Positions 6,295 to 14,559 of a stretch of 16,292 nucleotides of DNA are shown here, one piece after another; positions within the stretch are counted from its first letter, which is position 1; each line of letters begins with the position of its first letter. Both the position numbers and the translations under genes were made by a program. This DNA comes from Clostridiales bacterium. GTDB taxonomy: Bacteria > Bacillota > Clostridia > Christensenellales > CAG-138. A model generated the notes under the pieces. It saw nothing but the letters and a program-made list of their open reading frames with translations. It made no database searches and was not told the DNA's origin. Location of the stretch: contig SFNQ01000037.1 in assembly GCA_004554165.1 (NCBI GenBank), positions 1-16,292 of the forward strand. The letters run 5' to 3'.

Positions 6295-7218
6295 ATGAGG
6301 TTTATAATGAATGGCATATCGAACAAAATCGCATCCGTCCAGAGGGCCCTTGCCGGTCTGGATGTAACAGCAGAGGTACCCCTTGCCGCGCTCACCAGCT
6401 TTCGCATCGGCGGGCCTGCCGCGCTTGTGGCGCGTCCCCGCAGCGAAGCGGAGCTTTGCGCGGCCCTGCGCGCAGCGGAGGCGGCCGCTCTGCCGGCCCG
6501 AATCCTCGGCAACGGGACCAACGTACTGGCCCCGGACGAGGGCTTTGCCGGTCTGATTGTCCGGCTGGACGCGCCCTTCTCACCCCTGCGGATCGTGGGG
6601 CAGCGGGTCCTTTGCAGCGCGGGCGATTCCCTCTCCTCCGTGTCCCGCCGAAGCGTCGCCGCGGGGCTTTCCGGCATGGAAGGGCTGGAGGGTATCCCCG
6701 GCACCGTGGGCGGGGCCTGCGCCATGAACGCCGGAGCCTTCGGCGCGGAGATCAGGCAGATCCTGCGGCGTGTGCGCCTGCTCCGGGGCGGCGAGCTCTC
6801 GGACGTCACCGTACAGGACGGGGATCTGGGCCACCGGCGCAGCGTTTTTGCCGCGCCCAACGCCGTCGTCACAGGCGCGGAGTTCGAGCTTCTGCCGGAC
6901 GACGGGCACGCCGCGGAGCGCACGGCGGATTTTGCCCGCCGCAGGAAGGAAAAGCAGCCGCTCTCCCTCCCCTCGGCCGGAAGCGTGTTTAAGCGTCCCG
7001 CCGGGCATTTTGCGGGCGGGCTGATCGAGCAGTGCGGGCTGAAGGGCCTGCGCATTGGCGGGGCGGAGGTCAGCACGCTCCACGCGGGCTTCATCGTCAA
7101 CCGCGGCGGCGCGACCTGCGCGGACGTTGTTGCACTCATCGAAGAAATTCAGCGGCGCGTCCTGCTGGAAACGGGCGTGCGGCTGGAACGCGAACTCAAA
7201 TTCTGGAACGAGGTGTAG
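6295..7218 (+). CDS. murB: UDP-N-acetylenolpyruvoylglucosamine reductase
   Basis: MurB reduces UDP-GlcNAc-enolpyruvate to UDP-MurNAc using NADPH and FAD, the second committed step of peptidoglycan synthesis in the cytoplasm. The 307-residue product shows TSFRIGGPA (34-42), the FAD-binding GNGTNVL (72-78), GIPGTVGGACAMNAGAFG (133-150), the catalytic serine in PSAGSVFKRP (Ser230) and the catalytic glutamate in LERELKF (Glu300). The tyrosine of the YRxSxF motif is replaced by His180 (HRRSVF), in line with type II MurBs that lack the substrate-capping tyrosine loop. ATG 6295 has GGAGGG 11 bp upstream; ATG 6307, four codons later, is possible. It sits 4 bp after the solute-binding gene and 4 bp before rapZ. 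Confidence 0.96.
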   Translation: MRFIMNGISNKIASVQRALAGLDVTAEVPLAALTSFRIGGPAALVARPRSEAELCAALRAAEAAALPARILGNGTNVLAPDEGFAGLIVRLDAPFSPLRIVGQRVLCSAGDSLSSVSRRSVAAGLSGMEGLEGIPGTVGGACAMNAGAFGAEIRQILRRVRLLRGGELSDVTVQDGDLGHRRSVFAAPNAVVTGAEFELLPDDGHAAERTADFARRRKEKQPLSLPSAGSVFKRPAGHFAGGLIEQCGLKGLRIGGAEVSTLHAGFIVNRGGATCADVVALIEEIQRRVLLETGVRLERELKFWNEV

Positions 7219-7222
7219 GACC

Positions 7223-8113
7223 ATGTATTTGCTGATTGTCACCGGTCTGTCCGGCGCGGGAAAATCGCTGGCGCTGCGCTGTCTCGAGGAGCAGGGCTTT
7301 TTCTGCGTGGACAACCTTCCCTCCTCCATGCTCGCGGAATTTGTGGCGCTGTGCAACGCGGCGGTGCCCCGCGTGCAGAAGGCTGCCGTTACCATCGACA
7401 GCCGGGAAAGCCTGCTGTCCCGGATGCCGGAAAGCATGGTCTCCTTTATCGACGCGCTGCCCTTTCCCCATGAAATTCTGTTTCTCGACGCGAGGGACGA
7501 CGTGCTCAAAAAGCGCTACAACGAGGTGCGCCGCCGCCATCCGCTGGGCGAGGCGGGCGACGCGGGCACGGGCGTACAGCGCGAGCGCGTCTACCTGCAG
7601 AGCATGCGCGACCGTGCCAACTATATTCTCGACACCAGCGATATCGCGCCGCGGGACTTTCACAAGGTTATCGCAAAGGTGCTGCCCGAATATGAGAGCG
7701 AGGAGATGACGCTGCTGCTTTGCAGCTTCGGCTACAAGCGGGGCGTCCCCATCGATGCGGACATGGTGCTGGACATGCGCTTTATGCCCAATCCCTTCTA
7801 TGTGAACGAGCTTCGCCCCCTCTCCGGCATGGACAGGCCGGTGAGCGATTTTGTGTTTGAGCAGCCCTTTGCCCGGGAATTCATGGACCGGATGGAGCAG
7901 ACCCTCGTTGCGCTGCTGCCGCTCTACCGCGAGCAGGAAAAGACCATTTTCCGCGTCTGCTTCGGCTGCACGGGCGGCCGCCACCGCTCCGTCGCCGCAG
8001 CGGAGGAGATGGGCCGTCGTTTCCTCAGCAAGGGGATGCATGTGCGCGTCTACCACCGTGACCTCAGCGTGGAAGCAGCCGATATCCGCCAGCGTTTCCA
8101 GAAGGACAGCTGA
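7223..8113 (+). CDS. rapZ: RNase adapter / nucleotide-binding protein RapZ (YvcJ)
   Basis: A 296-residue P-loop protein of the RapZ/YvcJ family. In E. coli RapZ guides RNase E to the sRNA GlmZ and so controls glucosamine-6-phosphate synthesis. In Bacillus YvcJ hydrolyses GTP and ATP and affects competence. Visible are the Walker A GLSGAGKS (8-15), FCVDNLPSSM (27-36), SFGYKRGVPIDADMVLDMRF (168-187), and the C-terminal GCTGGRHRS (248-256) that forms part of the RNA- or metabolite-binding domain in RapZ. GAGGTG lies 7 bp upstream of the ATG, inside the end of murB. In many Firmicutes the next gene is glmR (yvcK); here it is whiA after 53 bp with no room for glmR. Confidence 0.96.
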   Translation: MYLLIVTGLSGAGKSLALRCLEEQGFFCVDNLPSSMLAEFVALCNAAVPRVQKAAVTIDSRESLLSRMPESMVSFIDALPFPHEILFLDARDDVLKKRYNEVRRRHPLGEAGDAGTGVQRERVYLQSMRDRANYILDTSDIAPRDFHKVIAKVLPEYESEEMTLLLCSFGYKRGVPIDADMVLDMRFMPNPFYVNELRPLSGMDRPVSDFVFEQPFAREFMDRMEQTLVALLPLYREQEKTIFRVCFGCTGGRHRSVAAAEEMGRRFLSKGMHVRVYHRDLSVEAADIRQRFQKDS

Positions 8114-8166
8114 CCGCCGCGCCGGTCCCCGGTTCTTCGCGCCCGCCCCCTGCAAGGAGTGATCCC

Positions 8167-9096
8167 ATGTCCTTCACGCAAACCATCAAGGAGGAGCTTT
8201 GCCGCATCCGCCTGAAGCGGCGCGATTGCCGCCTTGCGCAGCTTGCGGGCCTGACGCAGACCTGCGGCGCGCTGCGCATTTCCCGGACGCCTTCGGTGTT
8301 CTATCAGAGCGAATCCGCCGCGGTCGTCCGGCTGACGGCTACGCTGGCCACGGGGCTGTACGCGCTGGAGGCCGCAATGGAGCGCAAGGAGCAGGAGCAC
8401 CGCAGGCTGCCGCTGGCGGTCGTTACCCTTGCGGGCGCGGACTGCCGGCGGCTGCTGCTGGACACCGGCGTGCTCTCCGACGAAGCGGACGGCGTCTCGC
8501 TGGTGAAACGGATTCCGGATGCGCTGGTATCCACAGAGGAGACGCGGCGCGCCTTTTTACGGGGCGCCTTCCTTGGCGCCGGCTCGTGCAGCGATCCGTC
8601 CCGGGGCTATCATCTGGAGATTGCGGCGCGCACGGAGGACTTTGCGCAGGCGGTGGCGGAGCTTATCCGTCAATTCGGCCTGGGCGCAAGGAGCGCGCGG
8701 CGCAAAGGCCGTCCGCTGGTCTACCTCAAGGGCGACGACGTGGCGGGCTTTCTCGCGCTCATGGGCGCTTCCGGCGCCGCGCTGCGCTTTGAGGATGTGC
8801 GCGCGGAAAAGGACTATCGCAACTATATCAACCGCAGGAGCAACTGCGAAACCGCCAACATCGACAAGACCGTGACTGCGGGGCTTTTGCAGCTGCAGGC
8901 CATCGAGCGCATCGAGGAGCGCATGCCGCTATCGGAGCTGCCCGCGCCGCTGTATGAGGCCGCGCGGCTTCGCATGCAGTATCCGGACGCCACGTTGCAG
9001 GAGCTTGCGGACCTTGCGGAGATCGGAAAGAGCGGCATGAACCACCGGTTTGCCCGCCTGCTGGCGCTGGCAAAGGAATTTGAGGGAACCACATGA
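8167..9096 (+). CDS. whiA: DNA-binding protein WhiA
   Basis: A 309-residue WhiA: an N-terminal domain related to LAGLIDADG homing endonucleases but without nuclease activity, joined to a C-terminal helix-turn-helix. In Streptomyces WhiA controls sporulation septation genes; in Bacillus it affects division and chromosome segregation. RRAFLRGAFLGAGS (127-140) is the degenerate LAGLIDADG helix, RRSNCETANIDKT (223-235) is a conserved family motif, and the HTH falls around TLQELADLAEIGKSGMNHRF (276-295). The ATG follows AAGGAGTGATCCC. The 53-bp gap to rapZ is the only sizeable gap in the operon. Its stop overlaps the dnaE start by 4 bp. Confidence 0.96.
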   Translation: MSFTQTIKEELCRIRLKRRDCRLAQLAGLTQTCGALRISRTPSVFYQSESAAVVRLTATLATGLYALEAAMERKEQEHRRLPLAVVTLAGADCRRLLLDTGVLSDEADGVSLVKRIPDALVSTEETRRAFLRGAFLGAGSCSDPSRGYHLEIAARTEDFAQAVAELIRQFGLGARSARRKGRPLVYLKGDDVAGFLALMGASGAALRFEDVRAEKDYRNYINRRSNCETANIDKTVTAGLLQLQAIERIEERMPLSELPAPLYEAARLRMQYPDATLQELADLAEIGKSGMNHRFARLLALAKEFEGTT

Positions 9097-12000
9097 GCAG
9101 ATTTACTCACCTGCACGTTCACACGCAGTACAGCCTGCTGGACGGCGCGGCGCGGATTTCGGACCTTGTTGCCCGCGCAAAGGCGCTGGGACAGGAGGCG
9201 CTGGCCATCACAGACCACGGCGTGATGTACGGCGTGATCGACTTCTACCGCGCCTGCGGCAAGGCGGGCATCAAGCCCATTCTCGGCATGGAGGCCTATG
9301 TGGCCCCCCGCTCCCGCTTTGACCGCGAGGGCGCACAGGACCGCGAGTACGCCCACCTCATCCTGCTGGCAAAGAACGAGACGGGCTACCACAACCTCAT
9401 GCGGCTTTCCAGCGAGGCTTTCATTCACGGCTTCTACTATAAACCCCGCATCGATTACGATCTGCTGGAGCAGCACGCCGAGGGGCTGATCTGCCTCTCC
9501 GCCTGCCTTGCCGGCGACATCCCGCAGCTGCTGCTGAAAAACCGTTACGATGAGGCCAGGGCCCTGGCCGCCCGGCTCAAGGGCATATTCCATGAGGATT
9601 TCTATATTGAGCTGCAAAACCATGGCCTGCCCGAGCAGTTGCAGGTGCTGCCGGGGCTGCGGCGGATCGCCGGGGAGCTCTCCGTCAAGACCGTGGCCAC
9701 CAACGACGTCCACTATGTGCAGAAGGAGGACGCCGAGGCGCAGGATGTGCTGCTCTGCATCCAGACCCAGCGCTTTGTGGACGAGCCCAATCGCATGCGC
9801 ATGGAGGCGGAGGAGTTTTACCTGAAATCCGAGCAGGAGATGCTGCTGGCCCTGCCGGAGGACGAGGACGCGATCAGGAACACCGCCGAGGTGGCGGACA
9901 AGTGCAGCGTGGAGATCGAGTTTGGCGTGCGGCGGCTCCCGTCCTTCACCGCGCCGGAGGGCATGGAAAACGAGGCCTATCTTCGCAGGCTCTGCTATGA
10001 GGGGCTTGCAAAGAAGCTGCCGGATGCGGATCAGGACATTCGCGACCGTCTGGAATACGAGCTCTCGGTGGTATCGCGGATGGGCTTTGTGGACTACTTT
10101 CTCATCGTGTGGGATTTCATTCACTTTGCAAAGACCAACGGCATCGTCGTGGGGCCGGGCCGCGGCAGCGGCGCGGGGAGTCTGGCCGCCTACTGCCTCG
10201 ACATTACGGACGTGGACCCCATCCGCTATAACCTGCTCTTCGAGCGTTTTTTGAACCCGGAGCGGGTCTCCATGCCGGATTTTGACGTGGACTTCTGCTA
10301 CGAACGCCGGCAGGAGGTCATCGACTATGTGTCGGCCAAGTATGGCGAGGGGCACGTGGCGCAGATCATCACCTTCGGCACCATGGCCGCGCGGGCGGTG
10401 CTGCGGGATGTGGCCCGGGTGCTGCGCGTCCCCTATGCGGATGCGGACCGGCTGTCAAAATCCGTCCCCGGCGAGCTGAACATGACCCTTGCGCGGGCCA
10501 TGGAGCTTTCCCCGGAGCTGCGCGCGCTTTACGAAGGCGACGAGACCATGAAAAAGGTCATCGACCTGTCCCTGAAGCTGGAGGGCCTGCCCCGCCACAG
10601 CTCCACCCACGCGGCGGGCGTTGTGATCTCCGGCGTACCCATCACGGAGGTCGTGCCCCTGCAGCTCAACGACGCGGTGGTGACCACCCAGTTCCCCATG
10701 ACCACGCTGGAGGAGCTGGGGCTGCTCAAGATGGACTTTCTCGGCCTGCGGACGCTGACGGTGATTCGCGACACGCTGCAATTCATCCGGGAAACCCACG
10801 GCGGCGCGGCGCCCGATCTGGACCGGCTGCCCTTTGACGATCCAAAGGTATATGACATGATCTCCCGCGCGGATACGGACGGCGTGTTCCAGCTGGAATC
10901 CGGCGGCATGCGGCAGTTTCTCGGCCAGCTCCGGCCGGACTGCTTTGAGGACCTGATCGCCGGCATTTCGCTCTTCCGCCCCGGCCCCATGGAGCAGATT
11001 CCCCGCTATGTCCGCGGCAAGCACGACCCGTCCAGCGTAAGCTATGCGCACCCCCTGCTCAAGCCCATCCTGAGCAACACCTACGGCTGCATGGTCTATC
11101 AGGAGCAGGTGATGGAGATCGTGCGCTCGCTGGCCGGCTATTCCTACGGCAGGAGCGATCTGGTCCGCCGCGCCATGTCGAAGAAGAAGCACGATGTCAT
11201 GGCCCGGGAGCGCCAGTGCTTCATCCACGGTACGGAGGGGGTGGACGGCGCGGTCAAGCGCGGCGTGCCGGAAGACGTGGCCAACCGCATCTTCGACGAG
11301 ATGATGGACTTCGCCTCCTACGCCTTCAACAAGTCCCACGCGGCCTGCTATGCGGTGCTGGCCTACCGCACGGCCTACCTCAAGCTCTACTATCCCGTGG
11401 AATTCATGACCGCGCTCATCAACAGCTATATGGGCGGCACGGACGCCGTTGCCAAATACGTTTACGCCGCGCGCCGCATGGGCATCACCGTGCTGCCGCC
11501 GGACGTGAACAAAAGCCGGGCGCGCTTTTCCGTGGAAGCGCTGCCGGAAGGGGGACCGGGAAAGGCCGGGCTCGCCGTCCGCTTCGGCCTTGCGGCGGTC
11601 AAGAGCGTCGGCAGCGGCGTGATGGATCAGCTTGTGCGCGAGCGCGCGGAGCACGGCCCCTTCAAGAGCTTTTTTGATTTCTGCGACCGTTCGGACGGAC
11701 TCAACAAGCGCATGCTGGAGGCGCTGATCTGCGCCGGCTGCTTCGACGGCATGGGCGCAAGGCGCAGCCAGCTTCTCGCCGTTTACGAGCAGGCGCTGGA
11801 CGGCGCGGCCCAGCAGCGGAAGGTGAAAAACGCCGGGCAGATGTCCCTGTTCGATTTTGGCGGCGGCGATACGCTGCTGGAAGCCGTCTCCATCCAGCTG
11901 CCGGACATGCCGGAATTTGAAAGCGCCATCCTGCTCGCCCGCGAGCGTGAGGCCACGGGGCTGTACCTGTCCGGCCATCCGCTGGAGAGCTATTCCGTCG

Positions 12001-12548
12001 CGCTGGAGAGCTTCCCCGTGACGGTGGAACAGCTCATGGAGGCGGACGGCGTCAGCGGGATTCGCGACGAGTCCCTGGTACAGGTCGGCGGCATGCTCTC
12101 CTCCTGCAAGCAGCGCCCCGCAAAAAACGGCAGGGGCATGGTGGGCTATGCCCTGCTGGAGGGCGTGACCGGCAGCGTGGAAACGGTGCTGTTTCCCCGG
12201 GTATTGCAGCAGTACGCCAATCTCTTTTTTGACGACTCTCCCGTGGCGGTACGCGGGCGGCTGAACATCCGCGAGGAGCGCGGCAATTCCCTGCTGATCG
12301 AGGAGCTCAGGCCGCTGAGCGCCTTGCAGCAGAAGCTCTACCTGCGCTTTGCCGCGCTGACGGAGGACGAGATGCGCCGCGCCGCCGCCTTTTTAAAGCG
12401 CTTTCCGGGCGCAACGCCCGTCATCCTCTTCGACGCGGGCAAGCGTATGCAAAAGAGCGTTCCCGACTCTCTGTATGTAAACGTGACGGACGCCCTCCTG
12501 CAGGCAGCGGAGACGGAATTCGGAAAGGATAACGTGAAGCTCAAATGA
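9093..12548 (+). CDS. dnaE: DNA polymerase III alpha subunit, DnaE type
   Basis: A 1151-residue C-family replicative polymerase. The N-terminal PHP domain keeps all expected metal ligands: His8 and His10, Asp17, His42, Glu67, His88, Cys138, Asp205 and His207. The polymerase core has GPGRGSGAGSLAAYCLDITD around 355-374, the catalytic pair in MPDFDVDF (Asp398, Asp400) and the third aspartate in KMDFLGL (Asp548). HAAGVVIS and YQEQVMEIV are conserved fingers/palm motifs. A C-terminal OB-fold lies near 990-1060 (LVQVGGMLSS onward). Length matches DnaE and not PolC, and there is no inserted DEDD exonuclease. In low-GC Firmicutes DnaE typically extends primers beside PolC; whether PolC exists here cannot be seen. 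It overlaps whiA (ATGA) and rlmD (ATGA), so the three are translationally coupled. Confidence 0.97.
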   Translation: MSRFTHLHVHTQYSLLDGAARISDLVARAKALGQEALAITDHGVMYGVIDFYRACGKAGIKPILGMEAYVAPRSRFDREGAQDREYAHLILLAKNETGYHNLMRLSSEAFIHGFYYKPRIDYDLLEQHAEGLICLSACLAGDIPQLLLKNRYDEARALAARLKGIFHEDFYIELQNHGLPEQLQVLPGLRRIAGELSVKTVATNDVHYVQKEDAEAQDVLLCIQTQRFVDEPNRMRMEAEEFYLKSEQEMLLALPEDEDAIRNTAEVADKCSVEIEFGVRRLPSFTAPEGMENEAYLRRLCYEGLAKKLPDADQDIRDRLEYELSVVSRMGFVDYFLIVWDFIHFAKTNGIVVGPGRGSGAGSLAAYCLDITDVDPIRYNLLFERFLNPERVSMPDFDVDFCYERRQEVIDYVSAKYGEGHVAQIITFGTMAARAVLRDVARVLRVPYADADRLSKSVPGELNMTLARAMELSPELRALYEGDETMKKVIDLSLKLEGLPRHSSTHAAGVVISGVPITEVVPLQLNDAVVTTQFPMTTLEELGLLKMDFLGLRTLTVIRDTLQFIRETHGGAAPDLDRLPFDDPKVYDMISRADTDGVFQLESGGMRQFLGQLRPDCFEDLIAGISLFRPGPMEQIPRYVRGKHDPSSVSYAHPLLKPILSNTYGCMVYQEQVMEIVRSLAGYSYGRSDLVRRAMSKKKHDVMARERQCFIHGTEGVDGAVKRGVPEDVANRIFDEMMDFASYAFNKSHAACYAVLAYRTAYLKLYYPVEFMTALINSYMGGTDAVAKYVYAARRMGITVLPPDVNKSRARFSVEALPEGGPGKAGLAVRFGLAAVKSVGSGVMDQLVRERAEHGPFKSFFDFCDRSDGLNKRMLEALICAGCFDGMGARRSQLLAVYEQALDGAAQQRKVKNAGQMSLFDFGGGDTLLEAVSIQLPDMPEFESAILLAREREATGLYLSGHPLESYSVALESFPVTVEQLMEADGVSGIRDESLVQVGGMLSSCKQRPAKNGRGMVGYALLEGVTGSVETVLFPRVLQQYANLFFDDSPVAVRGRLNIREERGNSLLIEELRPLSALQQKLYLRFAALTEDEMRRAAAFLKRFPGATPVILFDAGKRMQKSVPDSLYVNVTDALLQAAETEFGKDNVKLK

Positions 12549-14167
12549 TCAGCCCAATACTCCCCGTAAAAAAGAACGATGAACTGACGCTGGACATTCT
12601 TTCCCTGGGTTCCGAGGGGCAGGGCGTCGGCCGCGCGGACGGCTACGCCGTGTTCGTCCCCGGCGCGCTCGCAGGCGAACGGGTGCGCGTCCATATCATC
12701 AAGACCACCGCGCGCTATGCTGTCGGAAAGCTCCTGGCCGTGGAGGTCCCCTCGCCCGACCGCGTCGCCCCCGCCTGCCCGGCCTTTCCCGCCTGCGGCG
12801 GCTGCACCCTGCAGCACCTTGCCTATGAAGCGCAGCTCGCCTTCAAGACGCAGGCCGTGAAGGACGCGCTTTGGCGCCTTGGCGGGCTGGCGGAGACAGA
12901 GGTTTGTCCCACGCTGGGGATGCGGGAGCCCTGGCGTTATCGCAACAAGGGCAGCTTCCCCTTCGCCGGGACCTCCCGGGGGCCTGCCTTCGGCTTTTTT
13001 GCCGCCCACAGCCACAGGCTCGTACCGCTGGCCGACTGCCCGATTCAGGATGGCCGCGTCGTTTCCATCGCCCGGCGCGTTGCGGAATGGGCGGCGGAGT
13101 ATCGCGTTCCCGCCTACGACGAGACGGCGAAAACCGGCGTCCTGCGCCATGTGATGGCCCGCGTGACCACCACGGGCGAGACCATGGCGGTGGTCGTCAC
13201 CACGGGCAGCCTCCCCCACGCGGCGGAGCTTGCCGCCCGGCTCTCCGATGTGGACAGTCTCTATCACAACATCAACGACCGCGATACCAACGTCATCTTC
13301 GGTCAGCGCTTCCTGCGCCTCGCCGGCACGGAAGCCATCGCCGAGGAGATCGGCGGGCTGCAATTCTCCGTGGGCCCGCAATCCTTTTTGCAGGTCAACG
13401 CGCAGCAGACCGCCCTGCTCTACGGCGAGGCGGTGCGTCTGCTGGCTCCCCAGCCCGACGAAACCATTGTGGACGCCTATTGCGGCGTTGGCACCATCTC
13501 CCTCCTGCTTTCCGGACTGGCCAAAGCGGTAATCGGCATCGAGGCAGTGGCCGCTGCCGTGGAGGACGCCCGGCGCAACGCCGCGCGCAATGGCTGCGAG
13601 AACGCCCGGTTTTATGCAGGCGCGGTGGAAACCGTTCTCCCCGCGCTGGACTGCCCCATTGACGCGCTCGTTTTGGATCCGCCCCGCAAGGGCTGCGACC
13701 CACGGGCCCTGGAGGCCATCCTCCGCAGCGCAGCAAAGCGCCTCGTTTACGTCTCCTGCAATCCTGCGACTCTCGCGCGGGACCTGAAGGTGCTCACCGC
13801 CGGCGGCTTCCGCATTGAAACCGTTCAGCCGGTGGACATGTTCCCGCAGACCTGCCATGTGGAGACGGTTGTACTTTTGTCCAAACTAAAATCAACTCAG
13901 CATATTGAAGTTGAGCTGGATATGGACGAGCTGGATTTGACTGCTGCGGAGAAGAAGGCCACATATCAAGAGATCAAGGATTATGTGCTGGAGCATAGCG
14001 GCTTGAAGGTCAGCAGTCTGTATATCGCACAGGTAAAGCAGAAGTGTGGTATCATTGAGCGTGAGAATTACAACAAGCCGAAGTCTGAGGATGCCAGGCA
14101 GCCCCAATGCCCGCAGGAGAAGGAAAAGGCGATTATGGAAGCATTGAAGCACTTCGGGATGATTTGA
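12545..14167 (+). CDS. rlmD: 23S rRNA (uracil-C5) methyltransferase with acquired C-terminal domain
   Basis: An SAM-dependent methyltransferase that forms 5-methyluridine in 23S rRNA (RlmD/RumA or RlmCD group). Domains: TRAM domain (12-70), the 4Fe-4S cysteines Cys78, Cys84, Cys87 and Cys165, the SAM motif VDAYCGVGTISL (309-320), LDPPRKGCD (377-385), and the catalytic cysteine in YVSCNPATLARDL (Cys405). The catalytic base Glu440 lies in HVETVVLLS. A normal protein would end about here, near residue 447. This one continues for some 93 residues to 540 with ELDLTAAEKKATYQEIKDY (461-479) and LYIAQVKQKCGI (492-503). The extension is AT-richer and matches my memory of a domain supplied by integrative elements inserted at the 3' end of this gene. 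It starts by ATGA overlap with dnaE. RlmD versus RlmCD specificity is undecided. Confidence 0.93.
   Translation: MISPILPVKKNDELTLDILSLGSEGQGVGRADGYAVFVPGALAGERVRVHIIKTTARYAVGKLLAVEVPSPDRVAPACPAFPACGGCTLQHLAYEAQLAFKTQAVKDALWRLGGLAETEVCPTLGMREPWRYRNKGSFPFAGTSRGPAFGFFAAHSHRLVPLADCPIQDGRVVSIARRVAEWAAEYRVPAYDETAKTGVLRHVMARVTTTGETMAVVVTTGSLPHAAELAARLSDVDSLYHNINDRDTNVIFGQRFLRLAGTEAIAEEIGGLQFSVGPQSFLQVNAQQTALLYGEAVRLLAPQPDETIVDAYCGVGTISLLLSGLAKAVIGIEAVAAAVEDARRNAARNGCENARFYAGAVETVLPALDCPIDALVLDPPRKGCDPRALEAILRSAAKRLVYVSCNPATLARDLKVLTAGGFRIETVQPVDMFPQTCHVETVVLLSKLKSTQHIEVELDMDELDLTAAEKKATYQEIKDYVLEHSGLKVSSLYIAQVKQKCGIIERENYNKPKSEDARQPQCPQEKEKAIMEALKHFGMI
13859..13890 (+). other. Probable left attachment junction of an integrative element
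   Basis: Around the codons for HVETVVLLSK, base composition and codon choice switch from GC-ending to AT-ending codons (GTG GAG ACG, then GTT GTA CTT TTG TCC AAA). The reading frame stays open. The 3' end of rumA/rlmD is a known target of integrative conjugative elements in Firmicutes, which rebuild the gene end in frame. I see no integrase in the window, and the exact core cannot be fixed without an empty site. Confidence 0.6.
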
Positions 14168-14177
14168 GGTGACGTAT

Positions 14178-14426
14178 ATGGAGCGCTTGACTTCCTGTGA
14201 GTTCAATATGGATACTGCCTGTGTTGAACTGAAATTTGTCGATGGCAGCATGATTTCCATTGACACGATCGCCGTGGAGAATGAGGTTGCTGACAATATG
14301 TATGAACGGTCTGAGTTGGACTATCTTGTTTACAACGCACCACTTGAATATGCGGACTTGATACTGAACGGTGATCCTGTGAAATATCTGAAAACCGTGA
14401 CCGTGTATAAGCCCTTTGAGAATTGA
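14178..14426 (+). CDS. Small DUF6061-like protein
   Basis: An 82-residue soluble acidic protein that I associate with the DUF6061 family, often found beside the methyltransferase C-terminal extension in mobile elements; the family name is from memory. Visible features are MDTACVELKFVDGSMISIDT (10-29) and the conserved-looking VENEVADNMYERSELDYLVY (33-52). There is no signal, membrane segment or metal motif. ATG 14178 is preferred because GAGGTGA (14166-14172) is placed correctly before it; a GTG at 14169 would add three residues but overlaps that site. It starts 10 bp after the methyltransferase stop and ends just before a strong terminator, so it closes the chromosomal transcript. Function unknown. 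Confidence 0.75.
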   Translation: MERLTSCEFNMDTACVELKFVDGSMISIDTIAVENEVADNMYERSELDYLVYNAPLEYADLILNGDPVKYLKTVTVYKPFEN

Positions 14427-14434
14427 CCGTAACG

Positions 14435-14468
14435 CCGCCCGCAGGAGCAATCCTGCGGGCGGTTTTCT
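14435..14468 (+). terminator. Strong intrinsic terminator
   Basis: A perfect 12-bp GC-rich stem (14435-14446 with 14451-14462) is closed by a GCAA tetraloop and followed by TTTTCT. It lies 8 bp past the DUF6061-like stop. No T-run exists on the opposite side, so it works only on plus-strand transcripts. Confidence 0.93.
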
Positions 14469-14520
14469 ATGTATTATGATCGTTTTGGCTAAGAAGTTGC
14501 GAATTATAGGTACAATTTCC

Positions 14521-14558
14521 GCTAAAATCATTGACTTTTTAGCTTTTATGTGCTAAAA
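14521..14558 (+). promoter_or_regulatory. Three GCTAAAA half-sites, likely operator
   Basis: GCTAAAA occurs at 14521-14527, its reverse complement TTTTAGC at 14537-14543, and GCTAAAA again at 14552-14558. Centres are 15-16 bp apart, and the sites bracket the -35 and overlap the -10. A further dyad, CTATA/TATAG (14561-14565 and 14574-14578), covers the start site. The pattern suggests repression, plausibly by the adjacent HTH protein. Confidence 0.55.
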
Positions 14559-14559
14559 T
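14531..14559 (+). promoter_or_regulatory. Sigma-A promoter for the HTH regulator
   Basis: TTGACT (14531-14536) and TAAAAT (14554-14559) are separated by 17 bp, with a TG extended -10 at 14551-14552. This is close to consensus. Transcription should start near 14566, and the next gene begins about 40 bp later. Confidence 0.85.

Noticed and set aside
4740..7139. 799-codon minus-strand open frame opposite the solute-binding and murB genes
   Set aside because: It is antisense to two genes with clear family features, has a low-complexity Arg/Pro/Ser-rich translation and no motifs; long antisense frames are expected at this GC content.
8823..10355. 510-codon minus-strand open frame across whiA and dnaE
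   Set aside because: It crosses two coupled genes on the opposite strand and has no domain signature.
10455..11978. 507-codon minus-strand open frame inside dnaE
   Set aside because: Antisense shadow of a highly conserved polymerase gene; His/Gln/Gly-rich translation typical of such shadows.
12338..13858. 506-codon minus-strand open frame opposite rlmD
   Set aside because: Antisense to rlmD. It is confined to the GC-rich part of the gene, which supports a compositional origin.
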